A stretch of DNA of 64,000 nucleotides from Strigamia acuminata (taxonomy: Eukaryota; Arthropoda; Chilopoda; Geophilomorpha; Linotaeniidae): positions 16,492,001 through 16,556,000 of the forward strand of contig OX442316.1 in the NCBI GenBank assembly GCA_949358305.1, written 5' to 3'. The stretch's first letter is position 1; every line of letters starts with the position of its first letter. Shown here one piece after another: positions 27,801-39,800 of this stretch. The position numbers and the translations under genes are program-made. Below the pieces are notes generated by a model that ran no database searches, had not been told where the DNA came from, and saw only the letters and a program-made list of their open reading frames with translations.

Positions 27801-30800
27801 CCCGCAATCAGGGTGCTTGTGTGGGATCTAAGTGTGGGACCTAGCCTAACCTATCGAATCACAGATGACGACAACAGACCATTGGAAAATTATGACATAA
27901 CGCAGTTTCGCTCCGCCCACAATAAGAAAACTACAAATTAACAATGTTATAATGTTATTTTGCAATGGTTTTTCTCATAGAGACGGGCAACCATCGTTAA
28001 GATCACATAATCGTATCACCTGACCGCATTTTTCCAAAGGTCTATTGACCGTTTGTGTCTGAGCAAACAACAATACAGTCGAAACTCTTTATAACGAATT
28101 GCGATATAACGAATTATCGATATAACGAAGGACCTGGTGTAATTTGGGGCTAATTATAGAACAATTCCTGACCTGCCGACCCGTGATTGGAACGTGCTAA
28201 CCCCCTCAGCTCTTAAGGTGCAATGTCCGCAGAAACTGTGGCCCAGGATACTTTAACTCGTCAGTGGACATTTTGAAGCATTTTCCCCTGACAATAGACA
28301 CATCCTACCTACCCATTAGTTTTCGCAAAAAAAGTTTCATTTTTTCATCTTTTGTTCCATTAATTTTTCCCAAACCATCACTCATCGGTTCTCTTTCAAG
28401 TCACCAATTTTATCCAGTGCATTTATCCACCACCAATTTGTGTGCACCAAGTCTGTATTTATCCACCCACACACACTTCTTTGTGACTCATCTTTTGCTC
28501 TTTCTTGGCACTGATAATGAGTGTCAACCCTCTTTACCCCTCCCCCTGCTATTGTGTTGGTGGAACCTGCACTTTAATGATCTCAACTAATTACAAGTGA
28601 CATCGAATGATGGAGTATGTTTGCCAACACAGAATTGAACTTTTCCCATCGCTTCTTTTCCAAACTTTTCATTAAACAAGCTTTATAATGTCATTTTATT
28701 GATTTTCTATTTTTTTTTGTTTTAATTTTTGTTTTAAAAACTTTTCTAGCGGACAGTATCTCTAACCTGACAAGAAACTTCCGGTTGGGATTTGGTTCTT
28801 TTGTCGACAAAGTTGTTTTGCCTTATGTGAGCACCTTGCCGTCCAAGTAAGTTACTCGATAATCAATAATTTCAACTTCACTCAGAATTACTCCCCCCAG
28901 GGAAGAAACCAGGTTCCACTTCCGGAAATGCCGGAAGTCGTGAACATCAGGTGTCATGTTGATATCAGTTGTCAGTGGCAACAGTTACTGTAGGCTAATG
29001 CATAAAGCTTTATGCTTATTATTCAAATTTATATATTTATTTATTAATTTGTTTAATGATGCTGGGGCCATTTTGTCCGGACAAGTTGCAATGCTCGTTT
29101 CAATCTCCACATCAAAATTACATTATCAAAATTACATTAAAATTGAATATCATCGTCAAATTCAATTTCAATTAAAGTACACGCGCTTCTTTCTAGAAAA
29201 ATAAATTCAATTCTGTTTTTACATGACTTACCGCGCCTAGAAAAATTGCCTTTTTTAAAATTTGATTTATATTCTAAAAAAAAAATATTTCCGTTAACTG
29301 TAATTTTCTACGCACGACGTTCGATAAATCGCATATATCGCACATATATCGCGATATGCGATAATAGAGAGTTTGCGGGATGCATTTTTCCCTTACAGTT
29401 AAAGACTATACGGTATAAAAATAGTGTAAGGGAAAAATGATAAATTAAGTTTTTGCGGGCTGCACTTTTCCCTTATCACTACACTATTTCAGCCAACTAC
29501 TGACAGTTAGTAATTTTGAGCCTAAAAATTCAATTTGGGGACGTAAATGTGCAAATTTCTGCATAAAATTCCATTATTATGCCTATAAAGTATGGTTTTG
29601 TGCCTAAAATTTAATTTTGGGCCTCACTTATCATTCAATCTACATACCTATGACTGATGTGTTTGATCGGGACAAAAAAATAATCGCCATTTGCAATGGG
29701 CGAAGCTAACAATATAGTGTTCTCAATTGTGATTGGCTGCGCTATATTTTAATTTAGTGTTGAAAACGATACACTATAGATTTTCCCTTACGATATGGCA
29801 CTAAAATAGTGTAACGTGGCACAAAATAAGGGAAAAATGCCTCCCGCAAACTCTATATTACGACACATCGCAAACGATCAATCCAAATTAACCCTTACAT
29901 GGGAGATAAATAAACATGTCATCCATTCGTGAACATTCATACAATGAGTATTGTTTCATTTTACAACAGTCTAAATTTGCGTACATGAATTTCCATAGTT
30001 ACAATCTAATCAAATATAAATCAATTAACCAACACCTATATGTCTAATCATAATACAAATAATATTTGTCCCAACAAATTTGACTTTTTTTACGCAGTTT
30101 TGGTGTACTAGGTCCACTTTCAATTACTTCATACACTCTTCCTTTTTTGAAAAAAAAAATATAAAACAGGGCGTTTTTTGTTGCCAGCTGACACATTAAA
30201 GCTCCAAAAGTTATGTTTGACTAAATTCAATTATAATTAAGCCCCCCCCCCCAACCTCTCCATCTTTGATATGTGAGTCTTGCCTTACATATGCAGTTCA
30301 AACGCCCCTCTATACTGTGTACACTGCACACTTAAGATTCTCTTGGGAAAGAAATTCGAATTTGTTTACAGCGATAAACTGGAGACTCAAACAGACACTT
30401 ATTCAGCTCGTGTTTACTCTTTTCATCTTTAGACTCGAGAACCCCTGTTTGGACGGTATCGTGTGCGCGCCACCTTACGGCTTCCGGAATCACATGCCTT
30501 TGAGCAACAACTCTAGAAGATTTTTCGTAAGTTGTTTTTAATTTCATTTTTCCTTCGAGTCTCGACGGGTGAATGTCAAATAGAGATTGGTAGATTAGTG
30601 GCGTTGCAATATATCAGTAATATTTTCCAATTTTAACTCACTCGCAAACCTATCAGACATCTGACATCTCTTGACGAGAAACTCCCGATAGCAATCTGCG
30701 ATTCCCTCATTTTTTTACATTACCGCTGTGCCAGCGCTTCGTTACTCGAAACAGTGACAGCGACTCTTGTAGAAGATCTACTTTTTTACACCTCGCGCTG

Positions 30801-33800
30801 ATAATTTCTACTCGCATACATGTGCAGATGCTGACGGGTACTTGCTATACTCGAGTTGCACTCAAAAAGGCACTTTACAAGGTGTAGTCCCATTGGTCGA
30901 GCCAGTTTACTGGTGTAGTGATCTGGAAAAGTAGACCCAAACACCAGAATTGCATTACAATGTACTGACATTGTAATCGATTGCCTAGGCAACGGCCTAA
31001 AATTCAAACTTCCAGACGGTGTAAGCAATAAACACAACAAACATGAGTTTGACATTTTTTAATGTGTGAAACTTCATTTTAATGATGAAAATAACATTTT
31101 TTATTAAATAAAATCAAAATAACATAAACTAAATTAGTCATAACAATCACAACAATAAATACAAAACAAAACTACTTATCCTAGTAGTAGTATACAGTCT
31201 GGAGTTAGTAGTAAACTGGCTCGACCAATGGGAGTACACATTGTGAGGTTCCTTTTTGAGTGCAACTCGAGTATAGAAAGTCTTGACATTTAGAAAGTTT
31301 AATTTCGAGAAGTTTGCTTCACGCCGTTCGCTTTTGCATTAGTATTGTAGAAAACCAGAACAAGTGTGAACACAAGAGTTTATACAAGCTGGGTAGTTAT
31401 GTAGAAAAGTGGTTAAAGTGTGAACTCGGCATTAAACACTTCTCGAATTACGGTCCGTTACATTACCTTTTACCGTTACTATACCATACTTCCTGATCTC
31501 GTTCGTCTCGTAATCTCGGTTTTTTTAAGGCATTTATTTAACTTGACTTGAACGTTTGTTTGTTTGTGTCAACGTCCGGTCACGTGACCTGTAATGTAAT
31601 TTCTCAAAACAATCTGCGGTAGTAGCGCACTCTGGCGGCGATTTGAATCACCAACATAAAAGCCTTTAGCCAAAAACTTGGTTTTTTATATTTACTTGTT
31701 TAGTCTCAGGATATCGGTCTCGGCAAAACGAGATTTCATTATTACAAGATTTCTAAGTTCTTTCTAAGTTCTTTTCGTCGACTGCGCCATATGAGCAATG
31801 AATAGACAAGTTGTAGGTTTGACTGTCCAAACAAGACTAACTTTATTCCACAATTCATATCATAACAGAGCAAATCAATAATAGACAGAACAAATCAGTA
31901 AATGGTCAAGTACTCAAGACTGACCGCTAGGGGGAGCTCCATGCTGACAGAGATATAATAATGCAGGGGCGCCATCAACCAAAAAAGTTTAGAAACCACT
32001 GCATTATTCGATAATCAGTAAATTTAATATTCAGTGATTTTACTATTTGATGAATCCCAAACCAGAAGCTTTGAATGCACCTATTGTTTCTCTCACAACC
32101 GGTGGTCACTGGGCATTTATATCAATCAATACTAGTTTTGTTTCAGTTGTCAGAAGAGGGTGGAAATGGGAATGGCATAACTAGATTGACCCAAGGCCGC
32201 AAAAAGTTTAAATCTGGCAGAGCTTTATGTGACAATACCAAACATAAGGTTAAAGTGGTTTTACCCATCCAGTGTACAGTAATGTTGAGCTGATATTGAA
32301 TAGAGCCATTTCAATTCCCACTTCTGCCGTTGGATTAGTATGAGTGCCAACATTACAATAATGTGGGAAGCAAGAAAGCGATCTATAAATAATGTGGGGA
32401 AGTAGAGCTTCCTCAAGCGGGCAGTTTCATTGACGGTTAGCTTTTCTGGTTGTTGAAGCAGAATAAGTAATAAGGAGTAAACAGCTGTTTTCGATGAATG
32501 AATGCATGAGGATGGAAAGAAAGGAAACATGTATGTAGGGATATGTGCTGTTGGTTTTTATCATGGTTTATTGTTTGTCTGGATGTTGCCTGTGCTTGCT
32601 TGCTATGCGGTATGGTTTTCTTGGCTGTTTTGTAAATATTTTTATTTTTGGCTTGATGGTATTTTTTTTGTTTGAAATACAAAACAAATATTTTTTTAGA
32701 AAAAATATATTCATTTTTTTTTTATTTTTATATAAAATTTCTCTTTTATGTTTTTCTTTTTGATGTTATTTTTTTTTCTTTATTAAAGTTTGAAGAATTG
32801 AGCAAACTTTAAAAAAATATAGAAAGTTTAGGAAAATTTGAAAAATCAAAAATCAAAATTAGAAAATCTTAAAAAAATTAAATCAAATAAATTGGAAAAT
32901 CCTTTGACAAAGTTAGTAAAAGAAAAGAAAAGTTAGTAAAATAAAAGAAAAATTAGAAAAATAAAAGAAAAATTAGAAAACTAATAGAAAAATTAGAAGA
33001 ATAAACAAAAACAGTAAAAAAAAATAGTAAAATAGAAAAATTAGTATATAAATTTACCAATTTTTCTAATTTTTTCCAAATTTTTCCAATTTTTTCCAAT
33101 TTAGCAAACTTTTTCCAATTTTACCAATTTAGCAAATTTCTTTTCCAATTTTACCAATTCTGCAAATTTCTTTTCCAATTTTACCAATTTTACAAATTTC
33201 TTTTCCAATTTTACCAATTTTGCAAATTTCTTTTCCAATTTTACCAATTCTACAAATTTCTTTTCTAATTTTACCAATTCTACAAATTTCTTTTCCAATT
33301 TTACAAATTTTGTAATTTTTTTTCCAATTTTACCAATTTTCTAAGAAAAAAAAAACCAAAATCTTACAATTCTCAACCCAGCATTTCAAAAAAAGAATTC
33401 CCCATTCCTCTCCCAAAACTTTCCAAAATTTTATCCCCCTATCACTTTTTATAGTCGCAATTCATTCGTCTTTAAGTTGTAGATTCACATAAAAGAAAAA
33501 CTAGCGTCATTTCCTCCGTGACAAATTATTGTTGGGGGCGCCACCGTGGGTGCCATTCAATATGTCCAAAATGACACTAGGAAACAAGGGCCCATCAACT
33601 CGTGCATGGCACCACAGATGCGCCAAAACGAGCCACGCTTTCCTTCCCCACCAAGGATTTTCATTGTTTAACACTTTTTACGACCCCACCTCCACCCTTT
33701 CTCCAAATTCACAACAACACGACGCACAACTCTAAAACATTTTCATTTTACAAACTTTCCTCGACTTCCCCAGCCATCTAGTGCAGATACCTGTCATTAT

Positions 33801-36800
33801 ACGGCGCTGTGATTTGCGTCTTCCCTCTTGTGCGCATGGGTGATGTCATGGGCGCATGATTTGCAGCCGCACGCCCCCGTCATGCAATTTTTCCCACTCA
33901 CTCTGACCCGACCGAGGCCTCCCTATGCCCATGTTTGCTTTTGATTTACGACTGGCAAAAGATTCCAGGGAGTGAAAGCAAAGTTTGTCTTTTGTTGTCT
34001 GCACTCAATCTGTTTGTTTAGTATTATTGACAAGTTGTTGTATCCTCTTTTAACTTAATTATTCCTAATTAATTAAACTAAGCTACAAGCAGTTGCCACG
34101 ACCGGTCTTATCAAAACTATATAGAAAATATTAATAAGAGACTAATATTTTCTCAAAACAAACATTTAAATAATTTATTCTGGAATTAGAATAATTTTAA
34201 CGCACTTTACATGAAATATTTAGACACATTCTTTGATATTGAAATTGTACGGGGATGGCTTGTCGACATCGGCACGTGTCGCGATGGCTTCTTTTGACGA
34301 TAATCCATCAATTTTGGCCCAAAATAATTTGGTTCTCTTCGCTTAAAAAATAACGAAAAACATTCTAAAATCTTATATCTACTTCTACTCACAAACTGCA
34401 CGACGACAAACAATTCGGGAAATTCTTCCGACTGCGGTTGGAAGAATTCCTTATTCTGAACTGACGACGTGGTGATTTCAGGCCATTCGGGACCTTTCAC
34501 AACATGGGCGGCAGCTCAGTAGGCTGCAATGATGTCAACTTTTGGCTTCTACTTCACCGACTCTTGACAAGCTCAAGGCTAGGCTGTGGTCCCTGCTCAA
34601 TTCAGTATTAACTGGGCAAAGATGAAATCTCACAACAAATGCAGTGTGTTGCAAGAAAGCTTTCACTGGCTGTGAAGGGAGTCCAAACAATGGCATAAAT
34701 CACTAGTTAGATCAAGAATTGGTTTGGTTTCAGGAGAAAACTTTTGTGACTGTTTTGGTTTTAGACTGCCTTCAATCTCAGACAGGATGTGCATCCTGTT
34801 GAGACGTAGAAGCTTGTAGGTCTGTTGCCCTGGCAACGACCTAATTGTTTATAAGAACCAACTTTTTTAGACAAAATAAAAAATAATAAACAGAAATAAT
34901 TCTGATAAAATAAAATATATATTTCCAATACATATTCTTATTTTTTAGTTTCACTCTCGTGTATACCGAGTGAGTGTGGAGTGGCCAAGTGATGCTTGAA
35001 ATTTCACCTCGCATTTTTCGAGTGACCTCCAACTCGAAGCAAACACGTGGTTGTGTAAAATGGAAGGTCGACGTGTGTCAGTGGGGAGTGGGTGGGTGAA
35101 ATTAGCATGTGGGAGAGATCAGGGGTGTTAATTTGCAACTTGTCGCTTTGCTAGAGGTTTGAGTGGGGGTGGGAGGAAAACAATTGGAAATTAATTGGGT
35201 TTTCGGTGGTTTGCACAATTCTTGGAATTGCCAACGAGTCGGTGACACGAGAATAATTGGGTTTGGGGTCAAATCGAAGAAATCGGCGAGTAGGTGCGTT
35301 CGAAGTTCCCGTTTCTGTCGTTTGTTGGTTTGCCATAAAGGTGGAAACACAAGGTAGCGGGTAAAATTCCAAAGCTTGCTAGTACAAGTTTAAAGAGGCA
35401 GTCATTTATAAGCTCACTTCACCCGCTTTTGGTTTACCAGCTTAACTAGCAAACTCAAGCCAGAAATTCCCGCCAAAAAATCTCCCCCAAGAATTTCCTG
35501 ACGATTCTGGTTGGCTGTCAAAGTTACATGACCAAATTTTGGTGCGTTTGCTCAAGCGGGCGAGTTTTTAGCCGCTTTTTGAAAGTAAAAGCAAGCTTTA
35601 AATTTTACCCGCTCCCTTGTGTTTCCACCTTTAGTATTGGTCTGTGGTGAGATGTAAGAAATGTGTCTGTGCGCATTGGGTTATGTTGTTGATAAATTGT
35701 TGATTCCTGAGGTTATTTAAGCGCCATCCCTTGATAGGAAATGTTTCCCCTCGCAGAAATGTAGGTTGTGAGGTTTGCCAACCATTGGAGTTGGCAGTTG
35801 GCACCGTTCGCTATTTCCGTTGCTGGCGCTGGTTTACATTTCCGCCAAAAAGATTGTCCTCTTAGGATGGAACAAAAACTTTAAACGCACCTACTATTTT
35901 ATTTTCTTCGATCTTGCCGATCGTTAAGTGTTTTGCCTGCAATTCACCTGCAATTCACATACACTTGACAATTTCAAACGATATTTGTTTACTTCACTTT
36001 TCACCCATCTGTCAGAATTAGAATGGGAAATTCTTCTCTTCATTTCACTCGTTACATTTAAACCCTTTTCAAAGTCCCAAATCAAATTAAATGTTCATCA
36101 ACAACCAATTCCATAATTCTCAAAAATAAAAACCTAATTCAATTACTCACCAATTTTACCACCAGGACTCAAATTAAACACAAACCTCTATTTATTCCAC
36201 TCTTAATCTGAACTAAAACCAAAAATAAATCAAAAACATACACCAGAAGTCGCTTCTTCAAATTAACAAACCCAAAAATCACCAAAAATCACCAAAACTT
36301 CCAAGCTCCCATTAAAATTAATTTATCACTTGCTAAATTCCGCCACCAGGGCCAACAATCAAACCACCCCACAATTACACCAACCCCAAAAAAAACAACC
36401 AATAATTTTCTAAATTAAAAATTACCCCTTGTTATCTGTGAAACCCATAAATTTCCCTCCCCTAACAAAGTAAAAATGATGTCAGTGTCCCCCCCACTCC
36501 CCCTCCCACCCCCGTTATCTCGTGAGAAGAAATCTTGGTCTTTATCTATCCATCATTACGGATGCTTTACGGGGCCAACCCAAAATCCAGCGATAATTTT
36601 TTTTTCTGCCGCCAGAGGCGTGTGGGGGTAATGAGGCGAGCTGCACATTGGCGGGTACCTCGGAATACCAATGAGCGTTCATCACGCTTATGTCTCTTCC
36701 ATTTTGCTTTTGTTGAACGTGGGCAGGTGCATTGTGCCACACCCACCCTACAATTGAATACTCGCACTGCTTTGCAAAGTGGATTCGTTTGTGCTCGCTG

Positions 36801-39800
36801 CCATTTTTTTTTTTTTAAAAAAAAAAAAACATATTCCCTTTTATGTTTATTTTTTTTCTTTCCCTATCTCATATTTTTATGTGGAGGAGGAATATCATGT
36901 TTAAGAAAAAATTTATGTCTTCATTTAGAAAACCAAATAGTTTTTCAGCACTTCCGTTAGAAAATGTCGTATTTTGCGAACGGTCAGCTACAACACAGTA
37001 TTTCCGCAATTAAGAGTCGCCCTCGGATTGTAGCCGCCCTCGAATAAGAGCCGCAGAAACGAATACAATTCCAGACTGTTATACAGTCGAAACTCTTTAT
37101 TTAAGTCTGTGCTTACTGACAAGCGACACGGTTTTACCACACAGCACTTAGAAATGACACTAATTTGTTATTGCAACAAATGATTTGATGAAATAAATTT
37201 TTTTATTTTGCATATTTCAATTTTTTATTTCGCATAAAATGGGATTTTTAGTGCATATTTTATGTGCATAAAATGAAATATATTTCACATATATATCCGG
37301 GGTCTATTTATAGCGAATCGCGATATAACGAATCATCGATATAACGAATACGTAAAAATGGCTGGTTTGGTTGGCTGGCCATAGAACACCGTGTTAAAAA
37401 ATTACGATATAACGAATTCTTATTGCGGGCAGAGTCAAACTTCATTATGTCATAATTTCCCAATGGTCTATTACGGAAATATCTAAAACACCTTAAAATT
37501 CCACCAAATCTCAAAAATAAATTTTCAGGTACACTTTCCCTTTAATGTCCAAAAAAAATGCCAACAAATTTAAAATGTTTTTAACGGAGAGAAAAAGAAA
37601 ATTGGAACCAGGGTGTGCAAGCAATGTTTGTACTTCTGTCACTATAAAATGAGGCAGCTGCATGCAAACGGCGTGTTATGCGTAATTTCTACACAAATAA
37701 ATCATTCAATATGCGGGATAATTTTGCCAAGGCGCGCGTTCCGAGGTTGAAGGCCAACTTGGAACGCTCCACCAAAAGGAGCCACCCAACAAGTGTCTTT
37801 CTTTCTCTCCCCCCTCCCCCCATCTCCATTCTTCTACAATGTACCTCATAAATTCAACATTTAAAGGTTAATTACAACTCCTACCAAGTTTGAGTTAATA
37901 AACATCAAACATTACCAAGTTGTGTTATAATAAAATAATTGAGTCCAAAATGGATGCCTCTTTGGGAGAGAAGTTAACCGTCTCCTCCCTATTCATTATT
38001 GATAACCAATCCACTAGCACATGCTTAACTTTATTGCCACCAGATGGCTTACCAAAATGGCTGCTGCCTGCTGCATCTTACATTGCTGATGAATATTTAA
38101 TTCAGGGTGAGGTGCAGAAACACGAAGTTCGGTAAAGAAATAAAGGGGAAAATGGAAAACAGTCAGATTTCTACATAAATATTGAACAAATCCTTTAAAC
38201 CAGTTAATTTGAGTGTTTTTTAAAATTATTATACTTTGATTTTTCAAGTGTTCAACGGAAGGTCATGTGGTTTATAATTTCTTTTAGAGGAGCCGCATAA
38301 CATCCAAATATTAATTCGCATCCAAAAAACGAGTTTTAAATTGTTTTGTTGTTTAAATGTTATGCGCATGCCCACAGCGGGCGAAGGAAACGCTACACAG
38401 ATCACCCGTTCCCATTAGAACGCAGAAGTTAAGCAGCATGAGTGGCTAAAACGAAGCAATACGCTACCCCACATAGGTACACGAATGGTCGTTTAGGCCG
38501 CTGAATGCAAATTCGTTTTCCCCAAGGGAAGAAATAAACGCCGAAAATGCATTCGGGAAAAACATTTCCGTCTTCCCGACGCCGGCGGGACCGTAAAGAT
38601 ACATGTTTTTGCGTTGAATATCTGGGTCGGTTGCCATTTTCTAAGTTAGATCGAGACAACCCTCTGTCAAGCAGTTTATATATTGTATTTCCAACTGCTA
38701 CAACAGCTACAATACACCAGTGGTTCCCAAACTTCTTCCCTTCTCGGCACACTTAATGTTTCAACATTTTTCCACGGCGCCCCAAGTCAACCCATAATTC
38801 TTAGACAAACTCCCATTAGCTATTGACCTGTCCACAAGCCATTGCATTATGGATACGAATGAACAATAAAAAAGTAGTTCGAAAAACGCACCACAAAAAC
38901 GTTCATTTTAAGAACCAAAATTAACCGGTTAAACTTTTCATCAGTTTCTTCAATGAGAGTTTCTCATAATTTTGGCAGCCATTTTGAAAAAAAAAATCCA
39001 TAACTTAAAAAACAAAATTGAAAATTAAAAATTCATTTCCTTTCATGTAGTTTTTATTCAAACTTGTTTTAAATTACAGACTGAGGTTGCCAATGCAAAC
39101 GTATCTGCGAATTTGGATGATGCTGAGGGCGGATTCGACGCCATTATGCAGGTGATAGTTTGCAAGGTAAGTCATACTGATTGCCCCTTTTCCCCCTCAT
39201 TAAATGGGCGGATGCAACTTGTGATTGGCATTTAGAGAACGCATGTGTGTCATCTTAGAAAGGAGTGGCACTTTATTAAATTAAACTTTTAAATTTGAAT
39301 GAGTGTAATTACCGCGCACGCGCACTCCACGTCTTGTCTTTCAAACGTCATATTTCACGACTGCGAAAGTTTTACCAGATTAAAGTTCGCACATAAATTG
39401 CAATCCTCCTAATCACTGCAATCGATAAACCCTGCCGCCCCTTCTCAACCGAGAAGGAAGTGACGTCACCGCGCTCCCCATCTCTCACACCGCTAAACTA
39501 ATCCTCATACTCCATCAAGCCAAGTGCTATTGATCTGCACCGCTTGTTTCTAATCCCATCGCATTGAACACGAAACTTTGAACCGGAGAACAAGCGCGAC
39601 GTCTGGCTTGTCAGTTGCGCGTATACAGGAAAACAATCCTAATGCAAAATACATTTGCGAAGTGATTGCTTTTAGTTTTACCTGCACTTTTGGGGATCGC
39701 ATTTCCATGATAATGGAAGCGTGTAGGCTTACTTTGGGTCAATGTTTAGCGCTCGGTAACTTGATGCTAAATTCAAATTGTGCGTGCCGGGTCTGGTTAA

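Larger units (their letters stand above)
23738..28749 (+). other. Integrin intron 5 (5 kb)
   Basis: Holds a cccgttac microrepeat (23824-23905), single pogo-like ends (24000, 28076), a mariner-type MITE (24969-25176), a GC-rich block with a (GC)n run and an X-box-like site (25680-26050), and a partial family-A MITE (about 26506-26640). No exon recognised. Confidence 0.6.
30527..39079 (+). other. Integrin intron 7 (8.5 kb), longest intron
   Basis: Contains MITEs (30845-31276, 35336-35633), minisatellites (32905-33345), a possible cassette exon (32147-32248), a minus-strand ORF patch (34207-34510), a 5S-like fragment (38396-38455) and hAT-like ends (31990, 38717). 35640-36960 shows only AT-rich sequence with poly-A runs. 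Confidence 0.6.

Noticed and set aside
30786-31055. 89-codon minus-strand ORF also found at 40224-40547
   Set aside because: The shared peptide is due to both lying in copies of the same non-coding MITE.
33101-33298. Repeat protein EKKFVELVKL on the minus strand
   Set aside because: Pure product of the 30-bp minisatellite; no start context or neighbouring coding sequence.
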